Shown here: positions 1-7,835 of the stretch, in pieces | Layout of the letters: each line of letters opens with the position of its first letter | Position numbering within the stretch: the stretch's first letter is position 1 | From: an uncultured Lachnospiraceae bacterium | Lineage (GTDB): Bacteria > Bacillota > Clostridia > Lachnospirales > Lachnospiraceae | Assembly (NCBI GenBank): GCA_945787485.1 | Contig: CALZHV010000056.1 | Location: 1-11,793, forward strand | Length of the DNA stretch: 11,793 bases | Direction: 5' to 3' | Translations under genes and position numbers: made by a program | Notes under the pieces: model-generated | Seen by the model: the letters and a program-made list of their open reading frames with translations, nothing else | The model's database searches: none | Told to the model about the DNA's origin: nothing

Positions 1-2232
1 GAAAACTATGTTTTTGAAGAAGACAAAGAAAAGGTAAGAAAAGCCACTTCCTTGGAAGCACTTAATAACAATCTAAATGAACAGGTTTATTCTGTTGTAT
101 GCAGACAAATTGAGCAGGATGGAAGTGTCAGGTATCATCAGATTTTATATGCAAAAGCATTAAATGAAAATAATGAAAAAAATTTCGTGGTTGCGTTTCG
201 TGATATTGAGAATATTGTCAAAGAAGAACAACAAAAGCAAGTTCTTCTCGAATCACATCTTGAAGTAATCGAAGGCTTGGGAAGGGAATATTTTTCTGTT
301 ATTCTTGTAGATTTAGAAGATGAAAAGTATACAGTTTACAGAACTGAAGGAAAACAGGGAACTGAAATTGCGAATTTCTTTGATAATTCAAATGACACAT
401 GGAATGAAAGGATAAATCGTTATTCGAATGCATTTGTAATTGAAGAAGATAAAAAAATATTTGAAGAGATTCTTTCCGTAAAATCGTTAAAAAATATAGA
501 TGATATTTATGCATTTGATTACAGGAGAATGCTGGAGGGTGATATTGTCCAGCTGCAGGTACAAATTGTTAAGGTATTTAGAAAAGATGGTTCTTGCGTT
601 GCTGTAATCGGAACAAAGAATATTGATAATCTTGTTAAAGAAGAAAAAGAAAGAAATGTAATACTGCAGGATGCACTCGATGCAGCTGAACATGCAAACA
701 GAGCTAAGACGGTTTTCTTAAATAATATGTCGCATGACATAAGAACACCGATGAATGCTATCATTGGATTTACGGCACTTGCAGCTTCACATATAGAAAA
801 CAGGGAACAGGTATTAAGGTATTTAAACAAAATACAGGTATCAAGCGAACATCTTCTTTCCCTTATAAACGATGTGCTCGATATGAGCCGTATAGAAAGC
901 GGACGAGTTCGTATTGAAGAGAAGGAGGTTCATCTTCCGGATGTATTACACGATTTAAGAACAATTGTTCAGACAAGTATAAAAGTTAAACAATTAGATT
1001 TATTTATTGACACCGAAGATGTAATAAATGAAGATGTTTTTGCTGATAAACTCAGACTGAATCAGGCTTTATTAAATATTGTCAGCAATTCTGTTAAATT
1101 TACAAGACCTGGAGGAATGGTAAGTATACGTGTTTCTGAAAAACCATGTTCTGTAAAAGGATATTCTACGTATGTATTCTGTATAAAGGATTCAGGCATA
1201 GGAATGAGCAAAGAGTTTCAGAAACATATTTTTGAAGCATTTAGTCGCGAAGCATCATCTACCGTAAGTGGTATTCAGGGAACCGGACTTGGTATGGCAA
1301 TCACAAAAAATATCGTTGATATGATGGGTGGCACCATTACTGTAGAAAGCGAAGAAGGTGTTGGAACTGAATTTAAAGTTGAGCTTGACTTGAAGCTTAC
1401 AAAGAACAGAAAAAAAGAAGAGAAAATAGTTGAACTTGTCGGTTTAAGAGCCTTGGTTGTTGATGACGATTTAAATACATGTGCAAGTGTTTCAAAAATG
1501 CTTAATTCGATAGGAATGCGTTCAGAATGGACAACGTCAGGAAAAGAAGCAATATTCAGAACACAGCTTGCATGCGAAAATAACGATGAATTTAGTGCGT
1601 ATATCATCGACTGGCTTATGCCTGATATGAATGGTATTGAGGTTGTACGACGAATCAGAAGAATAATAGGAGACAGCAAACCGATAATTATTCTTACAGC
1701 TTATGATTGGAGTGATATTCAGGAAGAAGCATTAGAAGCGGGTGTTACGGCATTTTGTACTAAACCTATATTTTTATCTGAACTTAAAGAGGTACTTACT
1801 AAGCCTTTCAGAAGTGAAATCGAAGCAAAAGCTGAGCAGTCTTTTGTTGATTTTGCAGGTAAGAAAGTACTGCTGGTGGAAGATAACGAATTAAACCAGG
1901 AAATTGCAAAGGAAATATTGTTAGAAGTAGGCTTTGAGGTTGATATAGCAGATGATGGTTGTATTGCTGTCGAAAAGATTAAACATGCAAAACCGGGACA
2001 ATATGATGTAGTTTTAATGGATATACAGATGCCTGGGATGGATGGAATTGAAGCAACAAAAGAGATAAGAAAACTTGATGATTTTGAGCTTGCAAATATT
2101 CCGATTGCCGCAATGACTGCAAACGCGTTTGATGAAGACAGGAAGGCTGCATTTGAAGCAGGTATGAATGGTTTTGTGCCAAAGCCTGTAGATGTAAAAT
2201 TATTGATTAAGACATTGAGTGATATTATATAA
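1..2232 (+). CDS. Hybrid sensor histidine kinase with two receiver domains (5' end cut by window)
   Basis: The frame is open from base 1, so the N-terminus lies outside the window; the TTG at 52 is not a convincing start. Counting from the first codon, residues 1-85 and about 100-215 form two similar sensory (PAS-like) units. Each has an 'EEDK' segment and ends in a matching linker ('IENIVKEEQQ' and 'IDNLVKEEKE'). HisKA follows, with the phospho-acceptor in 'MSHDIRTPMN' (His 245, codon 733-735). The HATPase_c domain has an N box near 352-364, 'DSGIGM' near 397-402 and 'GTGLGM' near 427-432. Receiver 1 (about 482-600) has phospho-acceptor Asp 537 in 'IIDWLMPDMNG'. Receiver 2 (about 621-743) has Asp 674 in 'LMDIQMPGMDG'. 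Both receivers keep the acidic pair, Thr and Lys ('CTKP', 'VPKP'). No membrane segment, HPt or output domain is visible, so a separate HPt partner is expected or the receivers tune the kinase. The stimulus is unknown. Confidence 0.93.
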   Translation, partial: ENYVFEEDKEKVRKATSLEALNNNLNEQVYSVVCRQIEQDGSVRYHQILYAKALNENNEKNFVVAFRDIENIVKEEQQKQVLLESHLEVIEGLGREYFSVILVDLEDEKYTVYRTEGKQGTEIANFFDNSNDTWNERINRYSNAFVIEEDKKIFEEILSVKSLKNIDDIYAFDYRRMLEGDIVQLQVQIVKVFRKDGSCVAVIGTKNIDNLVKEEKERNVILQDALDAAEHANRAKTVFLNNMSHDIRTPMNAIIGFTALAASHIENREQVLRYLNKIQVSSEHLLSLINDVLDMSRIESGRVRIEEKEVHLPDVLHDLRTIVQTSIKVKQLDLFIDTEDVINEDVFADKLRLNQALLNIVSNSVKFTRPGGMVSIRVSEKPCSVKGYSTYVFCIKDSGIGMSKEFQKHIFEAFSREASSTVSGIQGTGLGMAITKNIVDMMGGTITVESEEGVGTEFKVELDLKLTKNRKKEEKIVELVGLRALVVDDDLNTCASVSKMLNSIGMRSEWTTSGKEAIFRTQLACENNDEFSAYIIDWLMPDMNGIEVVRRIRRIIGDSKPIIILTAYDWSDIQEEALEAGVTAFCTKPIFLSELKEVLTKPFRSEIEAKAEQSFVDFAGKKVLLVEDNELNQEIAKEILLEVGFEVDIADDGCIAVEKIKHAKPGQYDVVLMDIQMPGMDGIEATKEIRKLDDFELANIPIAAMTANAFDEDRKAAFEAGMNGFVPKPVDVKLLIKTLSDII

Positions 2233-2322
2233 ATGATAATTTTAGCTTATTAAAATAATAATTTGTGTTTATTGATTATGAGAAAATGATAATTCTAATT
2301 TATTAAAAATTAATAATTTGTA
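2231..2322. repeat. Imperfect direct repeat in the kinase/EAL spacer
   Basis: Two copies of a 37-39 base AT-rich element start at 2231 and 2284, 53 bases apart. Both begin AAATGATAAT, share TATTAAAA in the middle and end TAATAATTTGT. They differ at about three central bases, and the second copy has a two-base insertion. The first copy overlaps the kinase stop codon. The rest of this 167-base spacer (2233-2399) is AT-rich and has no ORF or convincing terminator. The repeat could be a binding site pair or a remnant of duplication; low complexity makes either tentative. Confidence 0.5.
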
Positions 2323-2399
2323 ATTAATAATAAAATCTTTATTTTCTAAAAATTATATTTATTAGATCGCTTTATCATAGAGGGATGTGAGCTTAAAAT

Positions 2400-4085
2400 A
2401 TGGAAGTTAATGAAACAGTTGTACAGGAAATAAAACATATAATGGAAACCGGCAGAAGTGCTTTTGATTATTCTGATTTAATGAAACAGGTTATAAATAA
2501 TGTAAAAGGTTATTTGCATATAGCGAAAGTCAGATTTACACGTGAGCATCCGGTAACAAACCTAAGACCTAATGGTATTCATGACGTTGTTGAAGTAATG
2601 GATAACGGAAAAAGTGATCAAAACAGTGATGTTTTGATAAATAAGAATTATGCCAAGGATGGTGGATTTGGTCTTGTAGAAGTATTTTCTGAAAGTGGAT
2701 ATAAATGGTCTGATACTCAGAAAGATGAACTTAATTTTCTTTTTTACATGATGTATATCCATTTTAGTCAGACTACATTAACTATGCTGTTAGACAAAAA
2801 TATTAAGACTGACATGATGACAGGAATCGCAAATCAGGCAGGATTTTTTGATTGCGTATATAAATATATGTCTGTAAAAAATTTAAAAGAAACATATACT
2901 TTGTTTTTCAATATAAGAGACTTCAAATATGTTAACAGGATATTTTCATATAAGGATGGCGATATTATACTTTCAAAGTATGTAAAAGAAGTGGAGAAGC
3001 TGATTCATAAAGATGAACTCGAAGTTATAGCCAGAATGGGTGGAGATAATTTTGTAGCATTAGTCCATAAGGAACATATTGATGAATTTATCGAAAAACT
3101 TGATCATATTGTTGTTGAACACGAAGCTGACGGAAAACATAAGACTTTCATATTTTCTTGTATAAAAGGTGTTGCATCACTGGAAGATATTGATGATTAC
3201 CATGCGTGCCTTGGTAAGTGTGGAATAGCATATCAGGCGGCAAGAAGGACAGGACAAAACACAGTATTCTTCTCTGAAAAATTACATCAGGACACTATCA
3301 GATCACAGGAAGCATTAATGCATTTTGATGAAGCAATTAAAAATCATGAATTTGTTGTTTATTATCAGCCTAAGGTGGATGCTGAAAGCTTGGAGATGTG
3401 TGGAGCTGAGGCATTAGTCAGATGGATTAGGGAAGGTAAATTAATATCACCTATGCACTTTGTTCCTATATTTGAGCGAAGCGACAGGATATGCCAGCTT
3501 GACTATTATGTATTGGAAAATGTTTGTAAGAATCTTGCTCAGTGGAAGAAGGAAGGGCGGGATTTAGTAAAAATATCGGTCAATTTTTCCAGAAAACATT
3601 TGGACGAGGATAACTTTGTAGAAAGGGTTATATCAATAATAAACAAATATGAAATTGAACCAAATTACATAGAAGCAGAGCTTACCGAAAGTGATAATTT
3701 CCATGATTATCAGATAATGTCAAAGGTTGTAGGAGAGTTTAAAAATTACGGTCTGTCGACTTCAATTGATGATTTTGGAACAGGTTATTCTTCGCTGAAC
3801 ATGCTTAAGGATACCGAGTTTGACATAGTTAAAATTGACAGATCTTTTATTCCGTCTTCAAATGATTATCAGGATGAATCGAAAGAAAATGCCATGTTTA
3901 AAAGTATTATGGATTTGATTGAACAGCTTGGAATGACTTCAATTGCTGAAGGTGTGGAAACAAAAGAACAATTGAATTTTATAATGAATGCAAAATGTCA
4001 TATGGTTCAGGGATATATCTTTGATAAACCGTTGCCATGTGAAGAGTTTGTATTGAGATTGGATAATCCAAAATACAAATTATAA
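2400..4085 (+). CDS. GGDEF-EAL protein, predicted c-di-GMP phosphodiesterase with degenerate cyclase domain
   Basis: This 561-residue protein has no visible membrane segment. Residues 1-130 are an unassigned N-terminal region. Residues about 133-290 form a GGDEF fold in which the signature reads GGDNF (214-218). The usual first metal Asp is Asn in 'FNIRDFK', the substrate-binding Asp after Asn is Arg ('KYVNR'), and no RxxD inhibitory site precedes the motif; cyclase activity is therefore unlikely. The EAL domain (about 310-555) looks intact: EALVRW (Glu 337), 'SVNFS', 'ELTES', DDFGTGYSS (457-465), 'KIDRSF' (Lys 478), EGVE (Glu 517) and 'VQGYIFDKPL'. The inferred role is hydrolysis of cyclic di-GMP to pGpG, with the GGDEF half perhaps binding GTP as an allosteric input. 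An in-frame TAA at 2394 makes ATG 2400 the furthest possible start. Its ribosome site (AGAGGG, 2379-2384) is 15 bases away, unusually far. It follows the kinase on the same strand, suggesting a functional pair. Confidence 0.93.
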   Translation: MEVNETVVQEIKHIMETGRSAFDYSDLMKQVINNVKGYLHIAKVRFTREHPVTNLRPNGIHDVVEVMDNGKSDQNSDVLINKNYAKDGGFGLVEVFSESGYKWSDTQKDELNFLFYMMYIHFSQTTLTMLLDKNIKTDMMTGIANQAGFFDCVYKYMSVKNLKETYTLFFNIRDFKYVNRIFSYKDGDIILSKYVKEVEKLIHKDELEVIARMGGDNFVALVHKEHIDEFIEKLDHIVVEHEADGKHKTFIFSCIKGVASLEDIDDYHACLGKCGIAYQAARRTGQNTVFFSEKLHQDTIRSQEALMHFDEAIKNHEFVVYYQPKVDAESLEMCGAEALVRWIREGKLISPMHFVPIFERSDRICQLDYYVLENVCKNLAQWKKEGRDLVKISVNFSRKHLDEDNFVERVISIINKYEIEPNYIEAELTESDNFHDYQIMSKVVGEFKNYGLSTSIDDFGTGYSSLNMLKDTEFDIVKIDRSFIPSSNDYQDESKENAMFKSIMDLIEQLGMTSIAEGVETKEQLNFIMNAKCHMVQGYIFDKPLPCEEFVLRLDNPKYKL

Positions 4086-4128
4086 GAGCTAATTAATTGA
4101 TTAACATACAGAAAGGAAGAAATATCAA

Positions 4129-5859
4129 GTGAAGAAATTAATGTTGGGCAATGATGCGATTGCCCGTGGATTGTATGAAGCCGGAGTTGATTTGATATCA
4201 AGCTATCCGGGAACTCCATCCACTGAAATTACCGAATGCGCAGCTAAGTACGATGAGATTTACTGCGAATGGGCACCAAACGAAAAAGTAGCCATGGAGG
4301 TAGCGTTTGGAGCATCTTTAAGGGGAGGAAGAAGTGCCTGTGCAATGAAGCATGTTGGACTTAACGTGGCAGCAGACCCGTTGTTTACACTTTCATATAC
4401 AGGTGTAACCGGAGGATTGGTTATTTTTGTAGCAGATGATCCGGCTATGCATTCATCTCAAAATGAACAGGATTCAAGACATTATGCAATAGCTTCAAAG
4501 GTTCCTATGGTGGAACCGGCAGATTCTATGGAAGCAAAGGAGTTTGTTAAGGAAGCTTTTCGCATATCAGAAGAATATGATACTCCTGTATTGTTCCGCA
4601 TGTGCACAAGAATAGCTCATTCACAAAGTATGGTGACTTTTGGAGAACGTGTTGAGAGAGAAATTCCAAAATATGAGAAGAATCCGCAGAAATATATTAT
4701 GGCACCTGCAAATGCTATCCGTCGTCATCCGTTTGTAGAGGAGAGAACAAGAAAACTTGTTGAACTTGGAGAGACAACATCTTTAAACAGGGTTGAGATG
4801 GGCGGAACAAAAATGGGAATCATTTGCTCGGGAACCTGTTATCAGTATGTAAAGGAAGTATTTGGAGATACGGTGTCGGTTCTTAAATTAGGACTTGTAA
4901 ATCCGCTTCCTGAAAAATGTATAAGAGATTTTGCACAGTCAGTTGAAAAATTATACATTATAGAAGAATTAGACGGTATTATAGAAACTCATGTTAAAAA
5001 TTTGGGAATTTCATGTATCGGAAAAGAAATGTTCTCACCTATAGGAGAATACAATCAATATACAATTCGTAAGGCATTTGGTCTTGATTTACCTGAAACC
5101 GTAGATACAGATACAGAAATACCTGTACGTCCTCCTATTATGTGTGCAGGATGTCCTCACAGAGGTTTGTTCTATACATTGGCAAAACATAAAATTACTG
5201 CGCTTGGAGATATCGGATGCTATACACTTGGAAGTGCAGCTCCTTTATTTGCACTTGACTCCACGCTTTGTATGGGAGCTTCGGTTTCCGGTATACACGG
5301 ATTTAACAAGATTGGCGGTAAGGAGTCAGAGTCAAAGACAGTATGTGTAATTGGTGATTCAACATTTATGCATTCAGGTATGACAGGACTTGTAAATATA
5401 GCATACAATGCATCAAATTCCACAGTAATTATCGTTGATAATTCAATTACAGGTATGACAGGACATCAGCAGAATCCTACAACAGGATATAACATTAAGG
5501 GTGACCCTGCAGCAGCTGTTAATCTTGAGGATTTGTGTCATGCAATCGGAATAAAGAGAGTTCGCGTTGTAGACCCTTATAATCTTAAGGAGTGCGAAGA
5601 GGTAGTATTGGAGGAATTAAGTATTGAAGAACCTTCGGTTATTATTTCACGCAGACCATGTATGTTACTTAAATATGTTAAACCAAATCCACCTGTTGAG
5701 GTTGATACCGATAAATGTGTTGGCTGTCGCATGTGCTTAAAGCTTGGCTGTCCGGCTATAAGCTTTAAGGATAAGAAGGCAAAGATTGATTATACACAGT
5801 GTGTAGGTTGTAATGTATGTACTCAGATGTGTAATGTTAAAGCAATTGGAGAGAAATAA
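4129..5859 (+). CDS. iorA: Indolepyruvate ferredoxin oxidoreductase, alpha subunit
   Basis: This is the catalytic subunit of the enzyme that oxidatively decarboxylates aryl-pyruvates (indolepyruvate, phenylpyruvate, hydroxyphenylpyruvate) with CoA and ferredoxin to aryl-acetyl-CoA, and can run in reverse. At 576 residues it is full length for the family. The N-terminal pyrimidine-binding part starts 'LMLGNDAIARGLYEAG' and includes 'SSYPGTPSTEI'. A 'CAGCPHRG' segment, 'GDIGCYTLG' (from 361) and 'GDSTFMHSG...IIVDNSITGMTG' form the thiamine diphosphate/Mg site. The C-terminus is a two-cluster ferredoxin domain with Cys 530, 533, 536, 541 (followed by Pro) and Cys 558, 561, 564, 568. The start is GTG 4129, supported by AAAGGAAG at 4112-4119 and by the family-typical N-terminus; ATG 4141 would trim it. 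iorB begins one base after the stop. Only 43 bases with no terminator separate it from the EAL gene. Confidence 0.96.
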   Translation: MKKLMLGNDAIARGLYEAGVDLISSYPGTPSTEITECAAKYDEIYCEWAPNEKVAMEVAFGASLRGGRSACAMKHVGLNVAADPLFTLSYTGVTGGLVIFVADDPAMHSSQNEQDSRHYAIASKVPMVEPADSMEAKEFVKEAFRISEEYDTPVLFRMCTRIAHSQSMVTFGERVEREIPKYEKNPQKYIMAPANAIRRHPFVEERTRKLVELGETTSLNRVEMGGTKMGIICSGTCYQYVKEVFGDTVSVLKLGLVNPLPEKCIRDFAQSVEKLYIIEELDGIIETHVKNLGISCIGKEMFSPIGEYNQYTIRKAFGLDLPETVDTDTEIPVRPPIMCAGCPHRGLFYTLAKHKITALGDIGCYTLGSAAPLFALDSTLCMGASVSGIHGFNKIGGKESESKTVCVIGDSTFMHSGMTGLVNIAYNASNSTVIIVDNSITGMTGHQQNPTTGYNIKGDPAAAVNLEDLCHAIGIKRVRVVDPYNLKECEEVVLEELSIEEPSVIISRRPCMLLKYVKPNPPVEVDTDKCVGCRMCLKLGCPAISFKDKKAKIDYTQCVGCNVCTQMCNVKAIGEK

Positions 5860-5860
5860 T

Positions 5861-6433
5861 ATGGAAACAAAGAATGTAATGATTGTAGGAGTCGGAGGTC
5901 AGGGAAGCCTTTTGGCAAGCAAGCTTTTGGGTGTTTTACTGACGGAAGAAGGTTACGATGTAAAGGTTAGTGAAGTTCATGGAATGAGCCAGAGAGGTGG
6001 TTCGGTTGTAACTTATGTCAGATATGGTGAAAAAGTATATTCTCCAATTATTGCAGAGGGAGAAGCAGACTTTATTGTTTCCTTTGAAAAAATAGAGGCT
6101 GCAAGATATGCAAAATGTTTAAAAAAGGGTGGAAAGATTATTGTCAATACTCAGTCTATCGACCCTATGCCGGTTATTATAGGCAATGCGCAGTATCCTG
6201 AAAATGTATTGGATGAATTAAAGGAAAAGGGTGTGTTTATTGATTCTATAGATGCCTTAAAGCTTGCAGAAGAAGCAGGAAATCCAAAGTCTGCCAATAT
6301 CGTGTTGATGGGAAGACTTGCAAAATATTTTGACATGGATTATGACAAGTGGATTAAGGCAATAAAAGGATTGGTAAAGCCTCAGTTTGTCGATGTAAAT
6401 ATCAAGGCATTTGAGATGGGTTACAATTATTAA
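5861..6433 (+). CDS. iorB: Indolepyruvate ferredoxin oxidoreductase, beta subunit
   Basis: This is the small (190-residue) gamma-type subunit that completes the IorAB complex in the cytoplasm. The N-terminus 'NVMIVGVGGQGSLLASKLLG' carries the GxGGQG signature, and 'SEVHGMSQRGGSVVTYVRYG' is the characteristic family segment. Start ATG 5861 is chosen over an upstream in-frame ATG at 5813, which lies inside the ferredoxin domain of iorA. GGAGAG at 5848-5853 is a good ribosome site placed inside the iorA end, and the family-typical sequence begins right at METKN. The junction with iorA is stop-T-ATG, so translation is probably coupled and subunits are made in balance. Confidence 0.96.
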   Translation: METKNVMIVGVGGQGSLLASKLLGVLLTEEGYDVKVSEVHGMSQRGGSVVTYVRYGEKVYSPIIAEGEADFIVSFEKIEAARYAKCLKKGGKIIVNTQSIDPMPVIIGNAQYPENVLDELKEKGVFIDSIDALKLAEEAGNPKSANIVLMGRLAKYFDMDYDKWIKAIKGLVKPQFVDVNIKAFEMGYNY

Positions 6434-6445
6434 TATAAGATGGAA

Positions 6446-6469
6446 TTTACAAAAGAAGGATTTTGTAAA
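6446..6469 (+). promoter_or_regulatory. Perfect 9-bp hairpin in the iorB-paaK spacer
   Basis: TTTACAAAA (6446-6454) is the exact reverse complement of TTTTGTAAA (6461-6469), with the loop GAAGGA between them. An A-rich stretch follows rather than a T run, so it does not look like an intrinsic terminator. It sits 33 bases before the paaK-like start and could stabilise or separate the upstream mRNA, or affect translation. The loop itself resembles a ribosome-binding sequence, but no ORF begins behind it. Confidence 0.4.
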
Positions 6470-6501
6470 AATAAAAAAGATAAGGAGAAGTAGACACTAT
6501 A

Positions 6502-7809
6502 ATGGCAAATTATTTTCAGCCGGAAATTGAAACAGCGTCAAGAGAAGAGATTATAAGAATTCAGAATGAGAAAATTGTAAAACAGGTTAAACATGTTTAT
6601 GACAATGTTAAATATTACAGAGATCTCATGGATGAAAAGGGTGTAAAGCCTGAAGATATTAAATCAATTGATGATATTAAGAAACTTCCGTTTTTGACAA
6701 AGAATGATTTAAGAGAAGCATATCCATATGGATTGCTTGGAACTGATTTAAAGAATTGTGTAAGAATTCAGTCAACTTCGGGAACAACAGGAAAGAGAGT
6801 TGTTGCATTTTATACACAGCATGATATCGACCTTTGGGAAGAATGTTGTGCAAGAGCTATTGTAGCAGCAGGTGGTACAAATGAAGATGTTGTTCAGGTG
6901 TGTTACGGATACGGATTATTTACAGGTGGTCCGGGATTAAACGGCGGCTCACATAAGGTTGGTTCTTTGACACTTCCGATGTCATCAGGAAATACTGACA
7001 GACAAATTCAGTTTATGATGGATTTGGGTTCAACAATACTTTGCTGTACTCCAAGTTATGCGGCATTTATCGGAGAAAGTCTTGCAGAAAAAGGTTACAA
7101 GCCTGAGGATAACAAGCTTAAGGCAGGTATATTTGGTGCAGAGCCTTGGACAGAGGAGATGAGAAGAAGCATTGAAAAGAGTCTTGGAATTAAAGCATAT
7201 GATATCTATGGACTGACAGAGACATCAGGACCGGGAGTTTCATTCGAGTGTTCCGAACAGAAAGGTATGCATATCAATGAAGACCATTTCTATGCTGAAA
7301 TTATTGATCCGGATACAGGAGAAGTTCTTCCTGAGGGCTCAAAGGGTGAATTGGTATTTACATCACTTGATAAAGAAGCATTTCCATTACTTCGTTACAG
7401 AACAAGAGATATATGTATATTAACAAGAGAAAAATGTTCTTGTGGCAGAACTCACGTTAAGATGACAAAACCAATGGGTAGAAGCGATGACATGATGATT
7501 ATCCGTGGTGTAAATGTATTCCCAAGTCAGATTGAAACTGTATTGTTGAATGAAGGTTATACACCAAATTATCAGATACTTGTAGACCGTAAAAATAATA
7601 CAGATACACTTGATATCAATGTTGAATTAACACCTGAACAGTTCTCAGATAAGGTTTCTGATATTCAGGCAATGGAGAAGGCTTTGGAGGGAGCTATGAG
7701 AACAATGCTTGGTATCGGCCCTAAGGTACATCTTGTCGCACCTAAGTCAATTGTTCGTAGTGAAGGTAAAGCAGTTCGAGTAATTGATAACAGAAAACTT
7801 CATGATTAA
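6502..7809 (+). CDS. paaK: Phenylacetate/arylacetate-CoA ligase (PaaK family)
   Basis: This 435-residue adenylate-forming enzyme joins arylacetate to CoA using ATP via an acyl-adenylate; family length is about 430-440. Visible motifs are the P-loop-like 'STSGTTGK' (91-98), 'YGLTE' (236-240), 'RYRTRDI' with Asp 303, and 'CSCGRTH' followed by 'MGRSDDMMIIRGVNVFPSQIE', which is typical of PaaK. The C-terminal 'SEGKAVRVID' carries the candidate adenylation lysine. The start is ATG 6502; AAGGAGAAG at 6482-6490 lies 11-14 bases upstream, somewhat far. It is third in an operon with iorAB and the ACT gene. That context suggests substrates such as indoleacetate, phenylacetate or hydroxyphenylacetate rather than the aerobic paa degradation route, none of whose other genes is present. 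Whether it makes aryl-CoA for reductive synthesis or works toward ATP gain cannot be read from sequence; the gene symbol denotes the family. Confidence 0.93.
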   Translation: MANYFQPEIETASREEIIRIQNEKIVKQVKHVYDNVKYYRDLMDEKGVKPEDIKSIDDIKKLPFLTKNDLREAYPYGLLGTDLKNCVRIQSTSGTTGKRVVAFYTQHDIDLWEECCARAIVAAGGTNEDVVQVCYGYGLFTGGPGLNGGSHKVGSLTLPMSSGNTDRQIQFMMDLGSTILCCTPSYAAFIGESLAEKGYKPEDNKLKAGIFGAEPWTEEMRRSIEKSLGIKAYDIYGLTETSGPGVSFECSEQKGMHINEDHFYAEIIDPDTGEVLPEGSKGELVFTSLDKEAFPLLRYRTRDICILTREKCSCGRTHVKMTKPMGRSDDMMIIRGVNVFPSQIETVLLNEGYTPNYQILVDRKNNTDTLDINVELTPEQFSDKVSDIQAMEKALEGAMRTMLGIGPKVHLVAPKSIVRSEGKAVRVIDNRKLHD

Positions 7810-7835
7810 TCAGGGTTATAGTTAGGAGGGGTTCT

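Noticed and set aside
519..830. 103-residue minus-strand open frame with hydrophobic stretches
   Set aside because: It is antisense to the HisKA region; its apparent membrane-like content is the complement of acidic and lysine-rich codons.
1275..1679. 134-residue minus-strand open frame opposite the kinase gene
   Set aside because: It is antisense to the clear HATPase and receiver coding sequence, has no ribosome site, and its composition reflects the opposite strand.
2385..2390. ATG-TGA start-stop pair just behind the AGAGGG sequence upstream of the EAL gene
   Set aside because: A two-codon minimal ORF is easily accidental; there is no evidence that it acts as a regulatory leader, although it would explain the long spacing to ATG 2400.
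5813..5860. In-frame upstream ATG giving iorB a 16-residue longer N-terminus
   Set aside because: It lies within the conserved second ferredoxin cluster of iorA and lacks a ribosome site; ATG 5861 has GGAGAG upstream and begins right at the family-typical sequence.
4129..6433. Pyruvate or 2-oxoisovalerate ferredoxin oxidoreductase instead of IorAB
   Set aside because: Domain fusion of the thiamine-binding halves with a C-terminal ferredoxin in one chain plus a single small gamma-like subunit is the indolepyruvate oxidoreductase arrangement.
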